Shown here: in pieces, positions 46,007 to 54,939 of the stretch
How the letters are laid out: each line of letters opens with the position of its first letter
Position numbering within the stretch: the stretch's first letter is position 1
Assembly (NCBI RefSeq): GCF_004004565.1
Contig: NZ_SACM01000003.1
Span: 372,001-436,000 of the forward strand
Reading direction: 5' to 3'
Length of the DNA stretch: 64,000 nt
Source of the DNA: Inhella crocodyli
GTDB lineage: Bacteria > Pseudomonadota > Gammaproteobacteria > Burkholderiales > Burkholderiaceae_C
Translations under genes and position numbers: made by a program
The notes under the pieces: generated by a model
Told to the model about the DNA's origin: nothing
Databases searched by the model: none
Seen by the model: only the letters and a program-made list of their open reading frames with translations

Positions 46007-46843
46007 TCAGCGGCCCGCGTGCGGTTCGAGCGCGGCTTGGATGGCCTGCAGGCCGGCCAGGGCGCCCATCGCCAGCCCCACGCCGAAGGCCTCGGGCAGG
46101 ACCGACTCGCGCGGGTTGATGCGCACGACCTGGCCGCCGTGCTGCAAGGCCACGGTCTCGCTGAAGTGGCGCACCGAGGGGATGTGGGTGCCGGCGCCGA
46201 GCTCCACCACCACAGGCCGCTCGACGCGCAGCAGCCAGGCTTGCAGGCGCTGGGACTGGGCGTCGTAGCGGGTCGAGTCCCAGCCCCAGTCGCCGAACAT
46301 CAGGATGGCCGGGCGCTGCAGGCCGCCGCACTGCGGGCAGCGGGGCAAGGGACCGCGCCAGCGGCAGGTGCGTTCGTCGACGTCGGGCTCCAGGTGGTCG
46401 GCCCGCATGGGGGGCTCGCCGCAAGCGTCCAGGCACTGCAGCCAGTGGATGGAGCCGTGGCACTCGTGCAGGGTCTGCCAGGGAAAGCCGGCCCGCTGGA
46501 ACTGGCCGTCGACGTTGCTGGTGAACACGGCCACGCCCTGCGGCAGGGCCTCGCCCCAGCGGCGCAGCAGCTCGAAGCCGGCGTGCGGCACGGTGCGGCG
46601 GTACAGCGCCAAGCGGTGGCCGTAGAAGCCCCAGGCGAGCTCGGGGTCGCGCACGAAGGTGCGGGGGCTGGCCACCTCGGTGAAGGCCAGGCCGGCCTCG
46701 GCCAGCGGCGGGTAGGCGCGCCAAAAGCCCTCGTTGCCACGGAAGTCGGGCAGGCCGCTGTCCACGCCCATGCCAGCGCCGGCGGCCACGATCAGGCCGT
46801 CGGCCTGGGCGATGAGCTCGGCAGCGACGAGGAGGTCGTTCAT
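46007..46843 (-). CDS. Sir2-family NAD-dependent deacetylase
   Basis: 278 aa. NAD site AAGAGMGVDSGLPDFRG (about residues 20-36), then FTSNVDGQFQRAG (family TQNVDGLH), and the catalytic His in LHECHGSIHWLQC. The zinc ligands are two Cys pairs, CLDAC and CPQC. Its ATG overlaps the stop of the preceding cysteine-peptidase gene (ATGA), so the three genes PA2779-like, PA2778-like and Sir2 form one translationally coupled unit. Sirtuins remove acyl groups from lysine or act as NAD-consuming defence effectors; the family branch here cannot be settled by eye. The usual Asn-Val-Asp is kept. Confidence 0.87.
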   Translation of the reverse strand: MNDLLVAAELIAQADGLIVAAGAGMGVDSGLPDFRGNEGFWRAYPPLAEAGLAFTEVASPRTFVRDPELAWGFYGHRLALYRRTVPHAGFELLRRWGEALPQGVAVFTSNVDGQFQRAGFPWQTLHECHGSIHWLQCLDACGEPPMRADHLEPDVDERTCRWRGPLPRCPQCGGLQRPAILMFGDWGWDSTRYDAQSQRLQAWLLRVERPVVVELGAGTHIPSVRHFSETVALQHGGQVVRINPRESVLPEAFGVGLAMGALAGLQAIQAALEPHAGR

Positions 46844-47820
46844 GGCGGGTTCTTCGCGCCTTGGGCGCGATCGAAGACGGCCTGCGCCTGAGATCGCCAG
46901 ACCGGCTCGGCCTCGGCCGTGCGGCGCAGGGCCTGCTGGGCGGCGTCGCGCGCCGCGGCGCGTTTGCCCAGGGCGAGTTGGGCGTGGGCGAGGTTGATCC
47001 AGGCGATGGCGCTGTCGTGCTGTTGGGCGGCGGCGGCGAAGGCCTGCGCAGCGCCCGCGGCATCGCCCCCGGCCAGGCGGGCGTTGCCCAGGCCCAGTTG
47101 CGCCACGAGGCGCCCGGGCCAGCGGGCCAAGAAGCTGGCGTAGGCGACGGCGGCGCGCGCGGGGGGCGCGGCGCGCTCGAAGCCGAGGGCGGCTTGCAGC
47201 GCGTCGGCCTCGGTGGCGGTGGCGCTGAGCTGCTCGGGCGGCAGCAGGGTCAGGGCCCAACGCCCGCCGCGCGCCCAGGTGCGCTCGAGCGTGGCAAAGG
47301 AGAACTCGGCCCGGCGCTGGGTGCCACTGCGCAGCCAGGCCAGCTCTTGCGGGCGGTCGTAGCCGACGAGGACGGCGTAGTGCCACTGGGGCAGCCAGTC
47401 CAGGCCCAGGTTGAGCAGCATCACCACCGGCTGCCCCGCCGCCACGCTGGTCAGCAGGTCCGGCAGCCGGCCGGGCAGGCGCGTGGCCACGGCACCGGCG
47501 CGGCGGGCGGCGCCCAGCATCTCCACCGCCAGGCTGCCACCGCGGGCGGGCAGGAACACGCCCTCGCCCAGCGCCGCCACGTCGGCCGGCAGGCCAGCAT
47601 GGCCCAGGGCCGTGGCCAGGGCGGCCGGGCCGCAGTGCAAGGGGGTTTGCGGCACGAAGGGCACCGCGTCCAGCTCGGCCCGCAGGGGCAGGCCCGGGGC
47701 GCTGCCGGCCTGGCGCAGGGCCGCGGTGTCGAGCGGCGGCGCCAGCACGGCGCAGCCGCCCAGCCCCGCCAGCGCCAGGGACCCGGCCCCGGCGCGCAGC
47801 AGGGTCCGGCGTCGGGTCAA
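46840..47820 (-). CDS. PA2778-like cysteine peptidase lipoprotein with C-terminal TPRs
   Basis: 326 aa from TTG 47820, which overlaps the stop of the PA2779-like gene. The N-terminus TRRRTLLRAGAGSLALAGLGGC combines a twin-arginine-type signal with a lipobox (LGGC). The C39-like domain has the catalytic Cys in TPLHCGPAALATAL (about residue 60) and His in QWHYAVLVGYD (about 145). A TPR-like tail (about 225-315: LGNARLAGGDAAGAAQAFAAAAQQ..., [24 protein letters not shown]) follows. PA2778-type proteins are recurrently encoded with PA2779, whose role is unknown. Confidence 0.83.
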   Translation of the reverse strand: MTRRRTLLRAGAGSLALAGLGGCAVLAPPLDTAALRQAGSAPGLPLRAELDAVPFVPQTPLHCGPAALATALGHAGLPADVAALGEGVFLPARGGSLAVEMLGAARRAGAVATRLPGRLPDLLTSVAAGQPVVMLLNLGLDWLPQWHYAVLVGYDRPQELAWLRSGTQRRAEFSFATLERTWARGGRWALTLLPPEQLSATATEADALQAALGFERAAPPARAAVAYASFLARWPGRLVAQLGLGNARLAGGDAAGAAQAFAAAAQQHDSAIAWINLAHAQLALGKRAAARDAAQQALRRTAEAEPVWRSQAQAVFDRAQGAKNPP

Positions 47821-48227
47821 CGCACCGAGCGGGTGAAGGGGAAGACCTTCGTCAGGCCGAGGATGTCGGTCACCAAAAGGATGACGAACACGGTGAACAG
47901 GGTGCCGATGACGTCGGCGCCGGCCGGCGCGCTGTCGATCTGGCGCAGCAGTTCGGTGGCTTCGGCGTCGGTCAGGGTGTTGACGCGGGCGCGCACCTGG
48001 TCGATGGAGACGCCGCGGTCGGCCAGGGCCTTGGCGAGGTCGGCACGGTCCAGCGCGGCGTTCAGGCGGGCGCGGGCTTCGCTCGCTTGGGGCACGGCCA
48101 TCAGCACGGTGGCCGCTTGCTCGGTGCTGATGGCCTGGGCCATCACGGGCTGCACGGTGGCGCTCAAGCACAGGCCCAGCACGAGGCTGGAGGCGATGGC
48201 GCGGCGGGCGCGGACGAGTCGGGACAT
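47817..48227 (-). CDS. PA2779-like small membrane protein
   Basis: 136 aa from ATG 48227 with a GGAG site. A signal peptide or first helix (RRAIASSLVLGLCLSATVQPVMAQ) is followed by a helical periplasmic part with RLNAALDRADLAKALADRGVSIDQVRARVNTLTDAEA. A second membrane helix lies near the C-terminus (VIGTLFTVFVILLVTDILGL). The PA2779 family always has this build. It is the first gene of the overlapping three-gene unit with the C39-like peptidase, which may act on it or on partner peptides. Its function is unknown. Confidence 0.83.
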   Translation of the reverse strand: MSRLVRARRAIASSLVLGLCLSATVQPVMAQAISTEQAATVLMAVPQASEARARLNAALDRADLAKALADRGVSIDQVRARVNTLTDAEATELLRQIDSAPAGADVIGTLFTVFVILLVTDILGLTKVFPFTRSVR

Positions 48228-48277
48228 GGGGGGCTCCAATTGAACTTGAAGCCCGGATGGTAGGAGCGGCGCGGGCC

Positions 48278-48484
48278 TCAGCGCTTGGCGCTTTGTGAGG
48301 GGGCGTTGCGCGGCTTGCGGCGGCGCTCGCCGCCGGCGTTCAGCCAATGGTCGAAGTGGCTGGGCAGGACTTCGAGGCCGTCGAGCGTGGCACGCATTTC
48401 GGGGCCGCTGGCACGGGCGTGCGGGACGGCGCGGGGCTCCGCGGCCTCCTGGGAAAACTTGCTGGGGGGGTTACTGCTCCTCAT
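48278..48484 (-). CDS. Second small protein with LDGLEV..S.FDHWL..GGERRR core
   Basis: 68 aa from ATG 48484. It shares the 26-residue core found in the 82-aa product at 11387-11635 (20 of 26 identical), placed here at about residues 34-59, close to the C-terminus. The N-terminus (MRSSNPPSKFSQEAAEPRA) is unrelated and hydrophilic. No signal peptide or membrane segment. I do not recognise the family. It is a single gene between the PA2779 unit and the divergent DUF2242 lipoprotein. Confidence 0.65.
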   Translation of the reverse strand: MRSSNPPSKFSQEAAEPRAVPHARASGPEMRATLDGLEVLPSHFDHWLNAGGERRRKPRNAPSQSAKR

Positions 48485-48559
48485 GCCCCGAAGTTTGTGA
48501 GCAAACGTTTAGAGCCGGTCTCCCCTGCCTCAGGGATGGCACCGTGCATAGTTCACACA

Positions 48560-48575
48560 TACGGGTTTTCCCGTA
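48560..48575. repeat. Short perfect inverted repeat upstream of the DUF2242 gene
   Basis: TACGGG-TTTT-CCCGTA. It lies in the 181-base gap between the divergent small gene and the DUF2242 gene. It could be an operator or a weak hairpin. Confidence 0.4.
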
Positions 48576-48665
48576 CGCTCGCCGTGCCCTGCGGCCGCCC
48601 GGTCAACCGCCCCGAAGGCGGCGGCGCTACGGGGCATCCGCCCGACTTGGCCACAATCGCCCCCG

Positions 48666-49223
48666 ATGCGCCCCACCCTCCTTCGCCGCTCCCTCTTGCC
48701 GATCGCCTGCGGCCTGGCCCTGCTGGGGGGGTGCACGTCGCCGCGCCCCAAGACCGACCTGAAATCGCCGGTGTACCAGCGCGAGGCGTTCACCGCCGAC
48801 GAGACCTTTTCGCGCCTGTTCGACACGCCCGTGGCGCAGAGCTGCGAGGCCGCGCGCCGGGCCCTGCTGAGCCAGGGCTACATCGTGTCGCGCGCCGACG
48901 AGCGCCAGGTCGTGGGCAGCAAGCGCTTCCAGCCCGAGGGCGAGGTGCACGTGGAGCTGACCTTCAACATCGTCTGCGCCACCGAGGGCGAGCGACTGAG
49001 CACCCTGTTCGTCAGCGCCCAACAAGACAAGTACGTGCTGAAGAAGAACCCCAACGCGGCCAGCATCGGCGTGAGCGCGGTGGGCTCGATCTCGGTGCCG
49101 GTGGGCTCGACCGAGGATTCCCTGGTCAAGGTGGCCAGCGAAACCGTGCCCGCCGGGGTGTTCTACGACCGCTTCTTCGCCCTGGTGCAGCGCATGCTGA
49201 AGGTCCAGGCCGAGGGCGGCTGA
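48666..49223 (+). CDS. DUF2242-domain lipoprotein
   Basis: 185 aa. Signal peptide with lipobox LALLGGC (Cys about residue 22) predicts an outer-membrane lipoprotein. The domain carries SPVYQREAFTADETFSRLFD, CEAARRALLSQGYIVSRADERQVVGSKRFQP and SISVPVGSTEDSLVKVASETV, the usual DUF2242 pattern seen in Burkholderiales. Its biochemical role is unknown. Confidence 0.85.
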   Translation: MRPTLLRRSLLPIACGLALLGGCTSPRPKTDLKSPVYQREAFTADETFSRLFDTPVAQSCEAARRALLSQGYIVSRADERQVVGSKRFQPEGEVHVELTFNIVCATEGERLSTLFVSAQQDKYVLKKNPNAASIGVSAVGSISVPVGSTEDSLVKVASETVPAGVFYDRFFALVQRMLKVQAEGG

Positions 49224-49505
49224 GGCACCGAGCCGCCGAACTTGTGGCGCGAAAGCGCCATTTCTCACGGCCGCAAGGGGAGAAAAGCCGGGTTGACGCC
49301 CACTTGGGGGCGCCGAAGCGCGCGTCAGGGACGACAATGTCGGTCGCTACGCTGCTCTAGACCTTCGGTTCAGGGGTCTTGGGTTGTGCCGATGTCCTCG
49401 TGACGTCCGCCGGCCTTTGTTTTTGGGTTGATCTTTTGGAGCGTTCAGCACCGTGCAGGGAAGGTCCCGGCACGTGAATTCATCGCTCTCTCGAAAGGAT
49501 TTCCC

Positions 49506-49718
49506 ATGAGCACCCAGCAAACCGGCACCGTGAAGTGGTTCAACGAAACCAAGGGCTTCGGCTTCATCACCCCCGATGACGGCGGCAAGGACTTGTTCGC
49601 CCACTTCAGCGCCATCCAGACCAAGGGCTTCAAGGTCCTGCAAGAAAACCAGCGCGTTTCGTTCGAGGTGGTTCCCGGCCAAAAGGGCCCGCAAGCCGCC
49701 AACATCGTTCCGCTGTAA
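49506..49718 (+). CDS. Cold-shock protein (CspA family)
   Basis: 70 aa with RNP1 (KGFGFITP) and RNP2-type (DLFAHFSAI) motifs; the N-terminus [15 protein letters not shown] is typical. ATG 49506 has an AAAGGA site. It binds single-stranded RNA/DNA and melts mRNA structure. The 282-base upstream gap may include a long structured leader, common for csp genes. A terminator follows, then infA, so a cold-adapted translation pair is likely. Confidence 0.95.
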   Translation: MSTQQTGTVKWFNETKGFGFITPDDGGKDLFAHFSAIQTKGFKVLQENQRVSFEVVPGQKGPQAANIVPL

Positions 49719-49735
49719 GCAGAACCCCCCATCGG

Positions 49736-49773
49736 GCCGGGAGGGCGCCTTGCGGTGCCTGCCCGGCTTTTTT
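49736..49773 (+). terminator. Rho-independent terminator between csp and infA
   Basis: A long G+C-rich hairpin (GCCGGG...GGCGCC-TTGC-GGTGCC...CCCGGC) is followed by TTTTTT. The infA start codon is only 18 bases beyond the T-run, so infA is either expressed by partial readthrough or from a very short leader. Confidence 0.75.
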
Positions 49774-49790
49774 GCATTCAGGAGAACTTC

Positions 49791-50021
49791 ATGGCCAAAG
49801 AAGAACTGATCGAAATGCGCGGCAAGGTGGACGAAGTGCTGCCCGACTCGCGCTACCGCGTCACCCTGGAAAACGGTCACCAGCTGATCGCTTACACCAG
49901 CGGCAAGATGCGCAAGCACCACATCCGCATCTTGGCGGGCGACAACGTCGCGCTGGAGATGAGCCCATACGATTTGGGCAAGGGTCGCATTACGTTCCGG
50001 CATCTGGAACGCCGCACCTAA
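49791..50021 (+). CDS. infA: Translation initiation factor IF-1 (likely second copy)
   Basis: 76 aa, beginning [26 protein letters not shown] and ending [10 protein letters not shown]; the S1/OB fold is intact ([44 protein letters not shown]). AGGAGA precedes the ATG. Betaproteobacteria normally carry one infA in the ribosomal-protein operon; this one stands alone beside a csp gene, so it is probably the extra copy. It occupies the ribosomal A site during initiation. Confidence 0.93.
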   Translation: MAKEELIEMRGKVDEVLPDSRYRVTLENGHQLIAYTSGKMRKHHIRILAGDNVALEMSPYDLGKGRITFRHLERRT

Positions 50022-50070
50022 GCAGCTCCGCGGCGCTATGGTCCCGGGCTCTGTTTTCACCGAGCCCCCC

Positions 50071-52362
50071 ATGAGCGACGAACTGCCCCGCGACGACCAC
50101 GCCCTGCGCGACGCCGCGTTCGACTACCACCGCAGCCCGACGCGCGGCAAGATCGCCGTCACCCCCACCAAGCCCCTGGCGAACCAGCGCGACTTGTCGC
50201 TGGCCTACTCGCCGGGCGTGGCCTTTCCCTGCCTCGCCATCGAGGCCGACCCGAACGCCGCCGCCGAGTACACGGCCCGCGGCAACTTGGTGGGCGTGGT
50301 CACCAACGGCACGGCGGTGCTGGGCCTGGGCGACATCGGCCCGCTGGCCGCCAAGCCGGTGATGGAGGGCAAGGGCTGCCTGTTCAAGAAGTTCGCCGGC
50401 ATCGATGTGTTCGACATCGAGCTGAACGAGAAGGACCCCGACAAGCTGGTCGAGCACATCGCGGCGCTCGAGCCCACGCTGGGGGGCATCAACCTCGAAG
50501 ACATCAAGGCGCCCGAGTGCTTCTACGTGGAGCGCAAGCTCAAGGAGCGCCTGTCCATCCCCGTCTTCCACGACGACCAGCACGGCACGGCCATCATCAG
50601 CGGCGCGGCGCTGCTCAACGGGCTGGAGATCACCGGCAAACGCATCGGTGACATCAAGCTGGTGTGCTCCGGCGCCGGCGCGGCGGCCATCGCCTGCCTG
50701 GACCTGATGCTGGGCCTGGGACTGAAGGTGGAGAACGTCTTCGTCGTCGACAGCAAGGGCGTGATCCACAGCGAGCGCGAGGACGCCAAGAGCGGCAAGC
50801 TGGACGAGAGCAAGCGCCGCTACGCGCAAACCACGGCGCACCGCACCCTGGGCGAGGCCATCGACGGGGCCGACGTGTTCTTGGGCTGCAGCGCGGCCGG
50901 CGTGCTCAAGCCCGAGATGGTGGCGCGCATGGCGCCGCAGCCGCTGATCCTGGCGCTGGCCAACCCCGAGCCCGAAATCCGCCCCGAGGCGGCGCTGGCC
51001 GTGCGGCCCGACGCCATCGTGGCCACGGGCCGCAGCGACTACCCGAACCAGGTCAACAACGTCCTGTGCTTCCCCTACATCTTCCGCGGCGCGCTGGACT
51101 GCGGCGCCACGCGCATCACCGAAGAAATGAAGCTGGCCTGCGTGCGCGAGATCGCCGCGCTGGCCAAGGCCGAGGTGAGCGACGAGGTGGCCGCGGCCTA
51201 CGCCGGCCAGGAGCTGAGCTTCGGGCCGCAGTACCTGATCCCCAAGCCGTTTGACGCGCGCTTGATCTTGCGCATCGCCCCCGCGGTGGCCGAGGCCGCC
51301 GTGGCCAGTGGCGTGGCCACGCGGCCCATCGCCGACATGGAGGCCTACCGCCAAAGCCTGCAGCGCTTTGTGTACCAAACCGGCCTGGTGATGCGCCCGG
51401 TGTTCACCGCCGCCAAGGCGCGCCGCGCCCGCGTGGTCTACGCCGAGGGCGAGGACGAGCGCGTGCTGCGCGCCGCCCAGGTGGTGGTGGACGAAGGCCT
51501 GGCGCGGCCCATCTTGGTGGGGCGGCCGGCCGTGATCGCGGCGCGCATCGAACGCGCCAAGCTGCGCCTCAAGGTGGGCGTGGACGTGGAGGTGGTGGAC
51601 CCCGAAGACGACCCGCGCTACCGCGAGTGCTGGGAGGGCTACCAGCGCTTGATGGGCCGCGAGGGCGTGACCCCGAGCATGGCCAAGGCCGCGCTGCGCC
51701 GCTCGAACACCCTGATCGCCGCCATGCTGGTGCGCCGCGGCGACGCCGACTCGATGCTTTGCGGCCTGGTGGGCCGCTTCGAGCAGCACCTGGAGCACGT
51801 GCGCGACGTGATCGGCCTGGCGCCGGGGGTGAGCAATTTCGCCACCGTCAACGCCCTGCTGCTGGACGAACGCACGCTCTTCATCGCTGACACCTTCGTC
51901 AACGAAGAGCCGAGCAGCGCGCTGCTGGCGGAGATCGCCGGCTTGGCCTGCGACCAGATGGGCCGCTTCGGCCTGACGCCCCGCGTGGCCTTCGTCTCGC
52001 ACAGCATGTTCGGCAGCAGCAAGCGCCCGAGCGCGCGGCGCATGCGCGAGGCCGCCAGCCTGTTCAAGGCGCAGCGACCCGGCGTGAACTGCGATGGCGA
52101 AATGCACGGCGACGCGGCGCTGGACCCCGAGGTGCGCCGCAACTTCCTGCCCGACAGCACGCTGCAGGGCGAGGCCAACCTGCTGCTGCTGCCGAACCTG
52201 GACGCGGCGAACATCTTGTTCAACGTGCTCAAGGTGACGGGCGGCCACGGCGTGACCGTGGGCCCCGTGCTGCTGGGCGCAGCGCAGCCGGTGCACATCC
52301 TCACGCCGTCGAGCACGGTGCGGCGCGTCATCAACATGACGGCCCTGGCCTCGGCGGGTTGA
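50071..52362 (+). CDS. maeB: NADP-dependent malic enzyme with phosphotransacetylase-like domain
   Basis: 763 aa from ATG 50071; the open frame extends further but the protein starts MSDELPRDD. The N-terminal malic-enzyme domain (about 1-430) has [44 protein letters not shown] and the cofactor site [13 protein letters not shown]. The C-terminal phosphate acetyltransferase-like domain (about 440-763) has [16 protein letters not shown] and [16 protein letters not shown]. It turns malate into pyruvate plus CO2 and NADPH; the tail is regulatory. An inverted repeat (GGGCTC/GAGCCC, 50046-50067) ends just before the ATG, with no clear Shine-Dalgarno. Confidence 0.95.
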   Translation: MSDELPRDDHALRDAAFDYHRSPTRGKIAVTPTKPLANQRDLSLAYSPGVAFPCLAIEADPNAAAEYTARGNLVGVVTNGTAVLGLGDIGPLAAKPVMEGKGCLFKKFAGIDVFDIELNEKDPDKLVEHIAALEPTLGGINLEDIKAPECFYVERKLKERLSIPVFHDDQHGTAIISGAALLNGLEITGKRIGDIKLVCSGAGAAAIACLDLMLGLGLKVENVFVVDSKGVIHSEREDAKSGKLDESKRRYAQTTAHRTLGEAIDGADVFLGCSAAGVLKPEMVARMAPQPLILALANPEPEIRPEAALAVRPDAIVATGRSDYPNQVNNVLCFPYIFRGALDCGATRITEEMKLACVREIAALAKAEVSDEVAAAYAGQELSFGPQYLIPKPFDARLILRIAPAVAEAAVASGVATRPIADMEAYRQSLQRFVYQTGLVMRPVFTAAKARRARVVYAEGEDERVLRAAQVVVDEGLARPILVGRPAVIAARIERAKLRLKVGVDVEVVDPEDDPRYRECWEGYQRLMGREGVTPSMAKAALRRSNTLIAAMLVRRGDADSMLCGLVGRFEQHLEHVRDVIGLAPGVSNFATVNALLLDERTLFIADTFVNEEPSSALLAEIAGLACDQMGRFGLTPRVAFVSHSMFGSSKRPSARRMREAASLFKAQRPGVNCDGEMHGDAALDPEVRRNFLPDSTLQGEANLLLLPNLDAANILFNVLKVTGGHGVTVGPVLLGAAQPVHILTPSSTVRRVINMTALASAG

Positions 52363-52470
52363 TTCCCCCTGGGGCGTTCGCTAGCGGACACCCCAGTGGC
52401 GCGAACGCGGCAGAGGAACGCACACTGGCCGCGCGGCCAGTGGGGCCGCGCCCTCGTTCCGACGCCGCCC

Positions 52471-53193
52471 ATGCCCCTTCGCCCTGCCCGCCCTTGGGCC
52501 TTGTTCTTCGCCGGCCTCTTCGCCAACCAGTTCGCCGTCTCCGCGGCGTCCGCGCAAAGCCTCAACGTCTTCGAGCAACTGCAGAACGCGGGCCTGAGCA
52601 TCTGGGCCATCGGCGCGCTGTCGGTGCTGGCCTTGGCCGTGGCGCTGGAACGCGCCCTGCACCTGCGCCGCGCGCGCCTGGTGCCCGCCGGCTTGGTGGA
52701 CGCCGTGCTGCCCGCGTGGCGGCAGGGCGATGGCGACGCCGTGCAGCAGGCGCTGGCGCGCTCGCCCAGCCTCTTGGCCGAGGTGCTGGCCAGCTGGTGG
52801 CAGCACCGGCACGCCGGCGCCGCGGCCTTGGAGCGGCGCGGCGGCGACCTGGCCTCGCGGGCGCTGCGGGCCCACCAGCAACGGGCCTACCCGCTGGCCG
52901 TGGTGGCCACGGTGGCGCCCATCGTCGGCCTGCTGGGCACGGTGGTGGGGATGATCGAGGCCTTCCACGTCATCGCCTTCACCGGCGCGCTGGGCGATCC
53001 CACGCTGCTGGCCGGCGGCATCAGCAAGGCCCTGGTGAACACCGCCGCGGGGCTGACCGTGGCGCTGCCGGCGCTGGCGCTGCACCACCTCTTCAAGCAC
53101 CGACTGGCCACCGTCGGCCTGGCGCTGGAGGGCGAGCTGCAGCGCGTGCTCGATGCCGCCTTCCCGGCCCCGGAGGTGCGAGATGCGCATTGA
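52471..53193 (+). CDS. MotA/TolQ/ExbB-family proton channel subunit
   Basis: 240 aa from ATG 52471 (MPLRPARPWALFFAG). An N-terminal hydrophobic leader is followed by three membrane helices: SIWAIGALSVLALAVALERAL, VVATVAPIVGLLGTVVGMIEAF with the family GLLGTVVGM motif, and KALVNTAAGLTVALPALAL. It forms the pentameric pore that uses proton flow to energise partner proteins. The next gene, an ExbD homologue, overlaps by 11 bases. Unlike most exbBD loci, no tonB gene follows (see the 53614 gene). Confidence 0.92.
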   Translation: MPLRPARPWALFFAGLFANQFAVSAASAQSLNVFEQLQNAGLSIWAIGALSVLALAVALERALHLRRARLVPAGLVDAVLPAWRQGDGDAVQQALARSPSLLAEVLASWWQHRHAGAAALERRGGDLASRALRAHQQRAYPLAVVATVAPIVGLLGTVVGMIEAFHVIAFTGALGDPTLLAGGISKALVNTAAGLTVALPALALHHLFKHRLATVGLALEGELQRVLDAAFPAPEVRDAH

Positions 53194-53614
53194 TTGGCAA
53201 GACGCCGGCGACGAGCCCGAGATCGGCCTGATCGCGCTGATCGACTGCATCTTCTTTCTGCTGATGTTCTTCATGGTGGCCACCAGCTTCAAGCAGCAAG
53301 AGGGGCAGCGCCTGGCCAAGGAGCTGCCCATCAACCTGCCGCAGGCCGAGGCCGCGCTGCGCGACCTGGACCCAGCCGGCCCCGCGGCCTTGGTGATCGG
53401 GTTGGACGCGCGCGGCCAGCTGTACCTGGACGGCGCGGCAGTGAGCGTGCAGGCCTTGCACGACGGCCTGCGCGCGGCGGCACAACGCCGGCCGGTGCCG
53501 CCGGTGCGCCTCGAGGGCGACCGCAGCGTGCCCCTGCAGCAGGTGGTGCACGTGCTGGACCTGTGCGCCTTCGAGGGGCTGACGCAGGTGTCGGTGCGCA
53601 CCCGGGCGAAGTGA
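53183..53614 (+). CDS. ExbD/TolR-family protein
   Basis: 143 aa. A short cytoplasmic N-terminus is followed by one membrane helix LIALIDCIFFLLMFFMVATSF, which contains the essential Asp of the family, then a periplasmic domain (ELPINLPQAEA...ALVIGLDARGQLYLDG...VSVRTRAK). It works with the ExbB homologue as the proton-driven rotor. Its TGA overlaps the ATG of the next gene (TGATG), indicating strict co-expression of all three. Confidence 0.92.
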   Translation: MRIDWQDAGDEPEIGLIALIDCIFFLLMFFMVATSFKQQEGQRLAKELPINLPQAEAALRDLDPAGPAALVIGLDARGQLYLDGAAVSVQALHDGLRAAAQRRPVPPVRLEGDRSVPLQQVVHVLDLCAFEGLTQVSVRTRAK

Positions 53615-54939
53615 TGGCCTGGCAGGCCACCCCGGCGGCGAGCGACTGGCTGCGCCGCCACCCCTACCTGGCGGCGGCGCTCGCGCTGCACGGCCTGGGC
53701 TTGGCGCTGCTGTGGGCGGCGGGCCCTTACCAACTCACGCGGCAGCAGGCGGCGCGCGACGAGGCCTTGATCGCCGCATCGCTGCAGCAGGCCCAGGCGA
53801 TGCAAGCGCAGCGCCGGGTGCGCGCGCTCGAAGCCGCCCAGCGGGCGATGACCGGCGAAGGGCCCGCGGCCGACGCCCCCCTGCCCGACGACCCGCCGGC
53901 GCTGGCCGAGCGGGCCCAGGCCGCCGCCCGGGCGGTGCATGCGGCCGACCAAGTGGCCCGCGCCGAAGAGCTGGCCCGCCTGCGCCAACGGCCGCGCGAG
54001 CAGGCCCTGGCCGAGGTGCGGGCGCAAGACGCCCAAGCCGCCGCGGCGTCCGGCCCCACCCCACCGGCCGACGCACTGGCCCAGGCCGAACGCCAGACCC
54101 AAGCCGCGTTGGCACGGCAAGCCGCGCGCGACGCGCGGGCAGCACACGGCACCACCGTGCAGTTGGGCGGGCCTGGGGGAACGACAAGGGGTGCGGGGGC
54201 CCGGGGTGGGTCGAGCGATGGAGCGAGCGGGGGCAGCGAAGGCGACGGGCGGCTCGCCGGGGGCTCGGGCAGTGGCACCAACGCGGGCGCACCAGGGGTG
54301 GCCGGCAGCGCGCTGGAACGCGGCCGACAACCGGCCACGGTGCGCGCCCACGACCCCGCCGCGCCGGTGGCCGCGGCGGCCACCGGCGCCGTGCACCACC
54401 TGGCGCGCGGCCGGCGCCTGGGCGCGGGCGGCGCGCTGGCCGATCGCGTGCTGCTCGACGCCTGGTACGTCCTGGGGCCCTTCGACAGCCCCGCCGGCCG
54501 CGCGGGGCAGTTGCGCGTCGAGCCGCCCGAGCTGGGCGTGAACCTGGACGCGGTGTACGCCGGCGCCGGCGGCCGGGCCTTGCGCTGGCGCTTCGTGCAA
54601 GAGCCCGCCTACCCCTTGGTGCCACAGCCGCGCCGCGAGAACGCGACCTACTACGCCACCACCGAAGTGCACAGCCCCGACGACCGCGAGGTCTGGCTGG
54701 ACATCGGCGCCGACGACGACAGCCGCCTGTGGCTGAACGATCAGCTGGTGTGGGACAGCGGCCCAGGCGACAAGCCCTGGTACCACCGCCCCTTCTACAC
54801 GCTGGGCCCGGCGCTGCGCCACGCCGGCCTGGCCGAAGGCAGCGTGCGCGTGCGCCTTCGCCCCGGCCCGAACCGGCTGCTGTTCAAGCTGGTGAACGGC
54901 ATCGACCTGATGTTCTTTTCGGTCACCCTGCGGCCCTGA
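53614..54939 (+). CDS. ExbBD-linked protein with TonB-like anchor and C-terminal beta-sandwich domain
   Basis: 441 aa. One N-terminal membrane helix (LAAALALHGLGLALLWAAG, about 18-36) is followed by an Ala/Gln/Arg-rich coiled-coil region to about 180, then a Gly/Ser-rich linker (about 182-240). The C-terminal domain (about 280-441) reads LLDAWYVLGPFDSPAG, REVWLDIGADDDSRLWLNDQLVW and LLFKLVNGIDLMFFSVTL. That end resembles galactose-binding-like/PA14-like beta-sandwich modules, not the TonB C-terminal domain. It occupies the position and membrane topology of TonB in an exbB-exbD-tonB operon. No family name is claimed. Confidence 0.7.
   Translation: MAWQATPAASDWLRRHPYLAAALALHGLGLALLWAAGPYQLTRQQAARDEALIAASLQQAQAMQAQRRVRALEAAQRAMTGEGPAADAPLPDDPPALAERAQAAARAVHAADQVARAEELARLRQRPREQALAEVRAQDAQAAAASGPTPPADALAQAERQTQAALARQAARDARAAHGTTVQLGGPGGTTRGAGARGGSSDGASGGSEGDGRLAGGSGSGTNAGAPGVAGSALERGRQPATVRAHDPAAPVAAAATGAVHHLARGRRLGAGGALADRVLLDAWYVLGPFDSPAGRAGQLRVEPPELGVNLDAVYAGAGGRALRWRFVQEPAYPLVPQPRRENATYYATTEVHSPDDREVWLDIGADDDSRLWLNDQLVWDSGPGDKPWYHRPFYTLGPALRHAGLAEGSVRVRLRPGPNRLLFKLVNGIDLMFFSVTLRP

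Noticed and set aside
43243-46119. 958-codon plus-strand frame opposite the symporter and protease genes
   Set aside because: Shadow of two real minus-strand genes; no recognisable domain.
49224-49505. Possible RNA gene or riboswitch before the cold-shock gene
   Set aside because: A long leader is plausible, but I saw no known riboswitch consensus or convincing fold by eye.
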